Assembly: GCF_016598475.1 (NCBI RefSeq)
Contig: NZ_JAEMUX010000026.1
Location: forward strand, 27,355-91,354
DNA: 64,000 nt
Direction: 5' to 3'
DNA from: Streptomyces adelaidensis
Lineage (GTDB): Bacteria; Actinomycetota; Actinomycetes; Streptomycetales; Streptomycetaceae
The position numbers and the translations under genes were made by a program. The notes below the pieces were generated by a model. That model made no database searches and was not told the DNA's origin. It saw only the letters and a program-made list of their open reading frames with translations. Every line of letters starts with the position of its first letter. The first letter of the stretch is position 1. Shown here piece after piece: positions 61,952-64,000 of the stretch.

Positions 61952-62296
61952 TCACCGACCGCCGTTGTACGGCCCGTACGGACCGTCGCTGCTGGACCCA
62001 CTGCGTCCGCCGCCACCGCCCCCACCGGAGATCTGCTTGACCGCGGGCCGGACATCCACGATGTACACGATGCTCGCGATGACGCCGATGATCGGGAGGA
62101 ACGACAGGATCGAGAACAGGTAGCTCACGACGAGGGCGATACCGAGGATGATCAGCCAGAACACCTTGCTCTGCTTGTCCGCCGCGCGGAACGCGTCCTC
62201 ACGCCGGAACGCGGCGTCGAACAGCCCGAACGCGGCAAGAGCCATCAGGACGATCTTCAGCAGTCCCAAGAACCCCGCAAAGCCCGTCAACAGCAT
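61952..62296 (-). CDS. DUF2516 membrane protein
   Basis: 114 residues with three membrane helices (LLKIVLMALAAFGLFDAAF, VFWLIILGIALVVSYLFSIL, LPIIGVIASIVYIVDV) and a Gly/Ser-rich tail. Actinobacterial DUF2516 family, function unknown. ATG 62296 is preferred; 62305 adds three residues. Confidence 0.9.
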   Translation of the reverse strand: MLLTGFAGFLGLLKIVLMALAAFGLFDAAFRREDAFRAADKQSKVFWLIILGIALVVSYLFSILSFLPIIGVIASIVYIVDVRPAVKQISGGGGGGGRSGSSSDGPYGPYNGGR

Positions 62297-62416
62297 GCCG
62301 CCCACACCACCCGTTCTGTCCGCTCCACCGACCGAGTCCTACGCGGCCACCGTACCCGTAGAACGGGCCGGCCACCCCGAAGGTGCCCGGCCCGTCCACG
62401 TAGCAAGGCTGTCTGT

Positions 62417-63019
62417 TTACTCGGCGGCCGGAGTGGTCTTCTTCGCGGCCGCCGGCTTCCGGGCCGGAGCCTTCTTGGCCGCGGTCTTCTTGGCCGGGGC
62501 GGGCGCGTCCTTGGCCTCGGCCGGCTTCGCGGCCGCCGGCTCGTCCTTGACCTCGACGGGCTCGGACTTCGGCTCGACGGCGATCGCGAGCTCCTCGATC
62601 TCCTCCGCGGCCTCGCCACGCCAGGTCTTCACGGCCTGCTCACCGTGCTCGGCGACCTTCTCGTACGTCTCCCGGGCCTTCACGGCGTACTCGGCGGCGA
62701 CGCCGACACCACGCAGCGCGAGGTCCTGAGCCGTCTCACCGAACTTCTTCAGGTCGGTGTCGAGGGTGCCGAGGAACTCGGTGACCTTGGTCTGAACGGT
62801 CTCCTGGGTCTCCTTGACCCGAGCGGTCGCCTTCTCCTGGACAGCCTTCGGGTCGGTCTGGCGTACGGCTTCGATCTTGGCCGGCGCCTCGGCACGCAGC
62901 TGCTCGACGATGCCGGGCACCTTCTTCGCCTGCTGGAGCGCGAGGTCGGCGGTGCCGGCGGCGAAGTAGAACGGCGTCGGGTCGGAGACGGCCTTGCGGA
63001 TGTCGTCGGTGATGGCCAT
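62417..63019 (-). CDS. HbhA-like helical protein with Lys/Ala/Pro tail
   Basis: 200 residues: a long amphipathic helix region (LQQAKKVPGIVEQLRAEAPA, VTEFLGTLDTDLKKFGETAQ) and a C-terminal Ala/Lys/Pro repeat (KKTAAKKAPARKPAAAKKTT), the layout of mycobacterial heparin-binding haemagglutinin. In Streptomyces the role is unknown; the basic tail may bind wall polymers or nucleic acid. ATG 63019. Confidence 0.88.
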   Translation of the reverse strand: MAITDDIRKAVSDPTPFYFAAGTADLALQQAKKVPGIVEQLRAEAPAKIEAVRQTDPKAVQEKATARVKETQETVQTKVTEFLGTLDTDLKKFGETAQDLALRGVGVAAEYAVKARETYEKVAEHGEQAVKTWRGEAAEEIEELAIAVEPKSEPVEVKDEPAAAKPAEAKDAPAPAKKTAAKKAPARKPAAAKKTTPAAE

Positions 63020-63172
63020 GGTGATGGTCCTCCCGGGTTGCATTGGCTGAGGGTTTTGGGGTCGGTCCGTTGCGCGGCAGTTGACTTGGTCAGGCCGCCG
63101 GTCTGTCCGATCGCATCGGTCTGTCCGAAGTCATCGAGGTCGTAGAGCTCGTCGAGGTCATCAACTCATCCC

Positions 63173-63652
63173 TCAACTCGCCGTCTGCTGCGGACCGGCA
63201 TCACTGCCGTCGGCCGTGCGGGGGCCCGGGCCCACGGGTTCCTCGGTATCCACATCCACATCCATCACCACATCCACCGCCGCGCCGACGCCGACGCCGA
63301 TCTCGAACCCGTTCTCCTTGCGGAAGGACTCGTAGATCTGCAGCAGCACCTGCTTCTGCCGCTCGTTCAGCGTGGGATCGGCGAGGATGACGGCGCGCGT
63401 CTCCACCTCGTCGCGATCCCGTTCGGCGTCGAGAATGCCGGCCCGCACGTACAGCGTCTCGGCGGAGATCCGCAGCGCCTTGGCGACCTGCTGCAACACC
63501 TCCGCGCTCGGCTTGCGCAGCCCGCGCTCGATCTGACTCAGATACGGATTGGACACCCCGGCGGCGTCGGCGAGCTGCCTGAGCGACAGCTGCGCGTTCC
63601 GCCGCTGTTCACGCAGGTACTCACCGAGATTGCCGACGTTGAGCGATGCCAT
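63173..63652 (-). CDS. XRE-family regulator
   Basis: 159 residues: N-terminal helix-turn-helix (LREQRRNAQLSLRQLADAAG, NPYLSQIERGLRKPSAEVL) and a C-terminal part rich in Val/Asp. It resembles ClgR-like/SinR-type regulators found next to hbhA-like genes. The palindrome at 63679-63706 is probably its own operator. Confidence 0.92.
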   Translation of the reverse strand: MASLNVGNLGEYLREQRRNAQLSLRQLADAAGVSNPYLSQIERGLRKPSAEVLQQVAKALRISAETLYVRAGILDAERDRDEVETRAVILADPTLNERQKQVLLQIYESFRKENGFEIGVGVGAAVDVVMDVDVDTEEPVGPGPRTADGSDAGPQQTAS

Positions 63653-63678
63653 GCCCCCACCATGCCCCACCCTTGCTA

Positions 63679-63706
63679 ACTTTTGCAAGCACCCGCTTGC
63701 AAAAGT
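63679..63706. promoter_or_regulatory. Inverted repeat, probable autoregulatory operator
   Basis: ACTTTTGCAAG and CTTGCAAAAGT, perfect 11-bp arms with a 6-nt spacer, 27 bp before the XRE start codon. Confidence 0.75.
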
Positions 63707-63782
63707 GCGCTAGGCCACTGCGGTGAGCCTGATGTGACTCGTCACGTTAACTGTCGTGTTGGCGAGTGTCCGGTCCCAGCGA

Positions 63783-63876
63783 TGTGTGGGCAGTCCCGCT
63801 CTTCTGTGGGCAAGAGGACCACCGTCCCGGTCATCTGTCGGCAAGTTCTGAGGTGTTCCAGTCTTCTGTGGGCAGG
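63783..63876. repeat. Four iterated TCTGTGGGCA-like boxes
   Basis: tgtgtgggcag (63783), cttctgtgggcaag (63801), tcatctgtcggcaag (63831) and tcttctgtgggcagg (63862), spaced about 20, 30 and 31 nt. Between the XRE gene and the gene at the right edge. Confidence 0.65.
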
Positions 63877-63935
63877 GCAGTCGCGCCGTTTCTACGGTCG
63901 GTACAGGTAGTCAGCGGCGTACGTACGGGGTCTGG

Positions 63936-64000
63936 ATGACTGCACACATGGATGGCCCGGAGTCGGCCGAGGGCTTCGAGATCGAGTACGTCGACCCGAC
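63936..64000 (+). CDS. Start of a gene cut by the right window edge
   Basis: ATG at 63936 opens a frame MTAHMDGPESAEGFEIEYVD that continues to the window end with strong GC3 bias. Too short to identify. Confidence 0.6.
   Translation, partial: MTAHMDGPESAEGFEIEYVDP

Overview
The window is chromosomal DNA from a Streptomyces or close relative. It is very GC-rich, third codon positions are almost all G or C, GTG starts are common, and the genes include mycothiol synthesis (mshA), CarD, MsiK, a DasR-type GlcNAc locus, a CdgB-like diguanylate cyclase and the PhoR-PhoP/PhoU locus. From memory, gene content and order follow the Streptomyces coelicolor core region from groEL2 (about SCO4296) down to about SCO4198, with some genes gained, lost or decayed. 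Those SCO correspondences are recollection, not a search result.

Layout. 1-5.3 kb: groEL (cut by the left edge) behind two CIRCE operators, a cold-shock protein, a MoaD-like sulfur carrier, thrC and gpgS. 5.3-11.3 kb: trehalose synthesis (otsA and otsB), interrupted by a two-gene cassette of a HEPN-like protein and a 912-residue double NTPase; then a DUF3263 gene. 11.3-16.2 kb: GlcNAc catabolism. A solute-binding lipoprotein gene is divergent from nagK-nagA, with three DasR-like sites between them, and a PfkB-type sugar-phosphate kinase follows. 16.2-21.4 kb: a carbohydrate-binding-like membrane protein, the diguanylate cyclase, a flavin reductase, the ribosome-rescue factor ArfB and TerD. 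21.5-33.3 kb: accessory stretch with a whiJ-like regulator cluster around a 32-bp perfect palindrome, a GNAT-Nudix fusion, an M1 peptidase lipoprotein, a pentapeptide-repeat protein, oxidoreductases and several gene remnants. 33.3-47.6 kb: core genes tRNA-Thr, msiK, a sugar nucleotidyltransferase, a DoxX protein, rlmB, cysS, ispF, ispD, carD, phoP, phoR and phoU. 47.8-51.6 kb: small and decayed genes and an orphan sugar-binding lipoprotein. 51.7-64 kb: gpmA, an MFS transporter, an AraC regulator, a YbjN protein, mshA, a methyltransferase, an NlpC/P60 hydrolase, a PP2C phosphatase, an HbhA-like protein and an XRE regulator.

How genes work together. NagK phosphorylates GlcNAc and NagA deacetylates the product. 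MsiK powers several sugar ABC importers and carries a DasR-like site of the same design as nagK. GpgS, OtsA and OtsB make compatible-solute precursors. PhoR-PhoP with PhoU sense phosphate, and MshA starts mycothiol synthesis.

Most notable: the HEPN plus double-NTPase operon; a NagA whose N terminus is built from 42-bp tandem repeats running into an intergenic repeat; at least sixteen genes with a TANNNT box exactly 6-7 nt before the start codon (leaderless mRNAs); a 60-codon gene whose start appears changed to ATC; and a TTG-started DUF397 gene.
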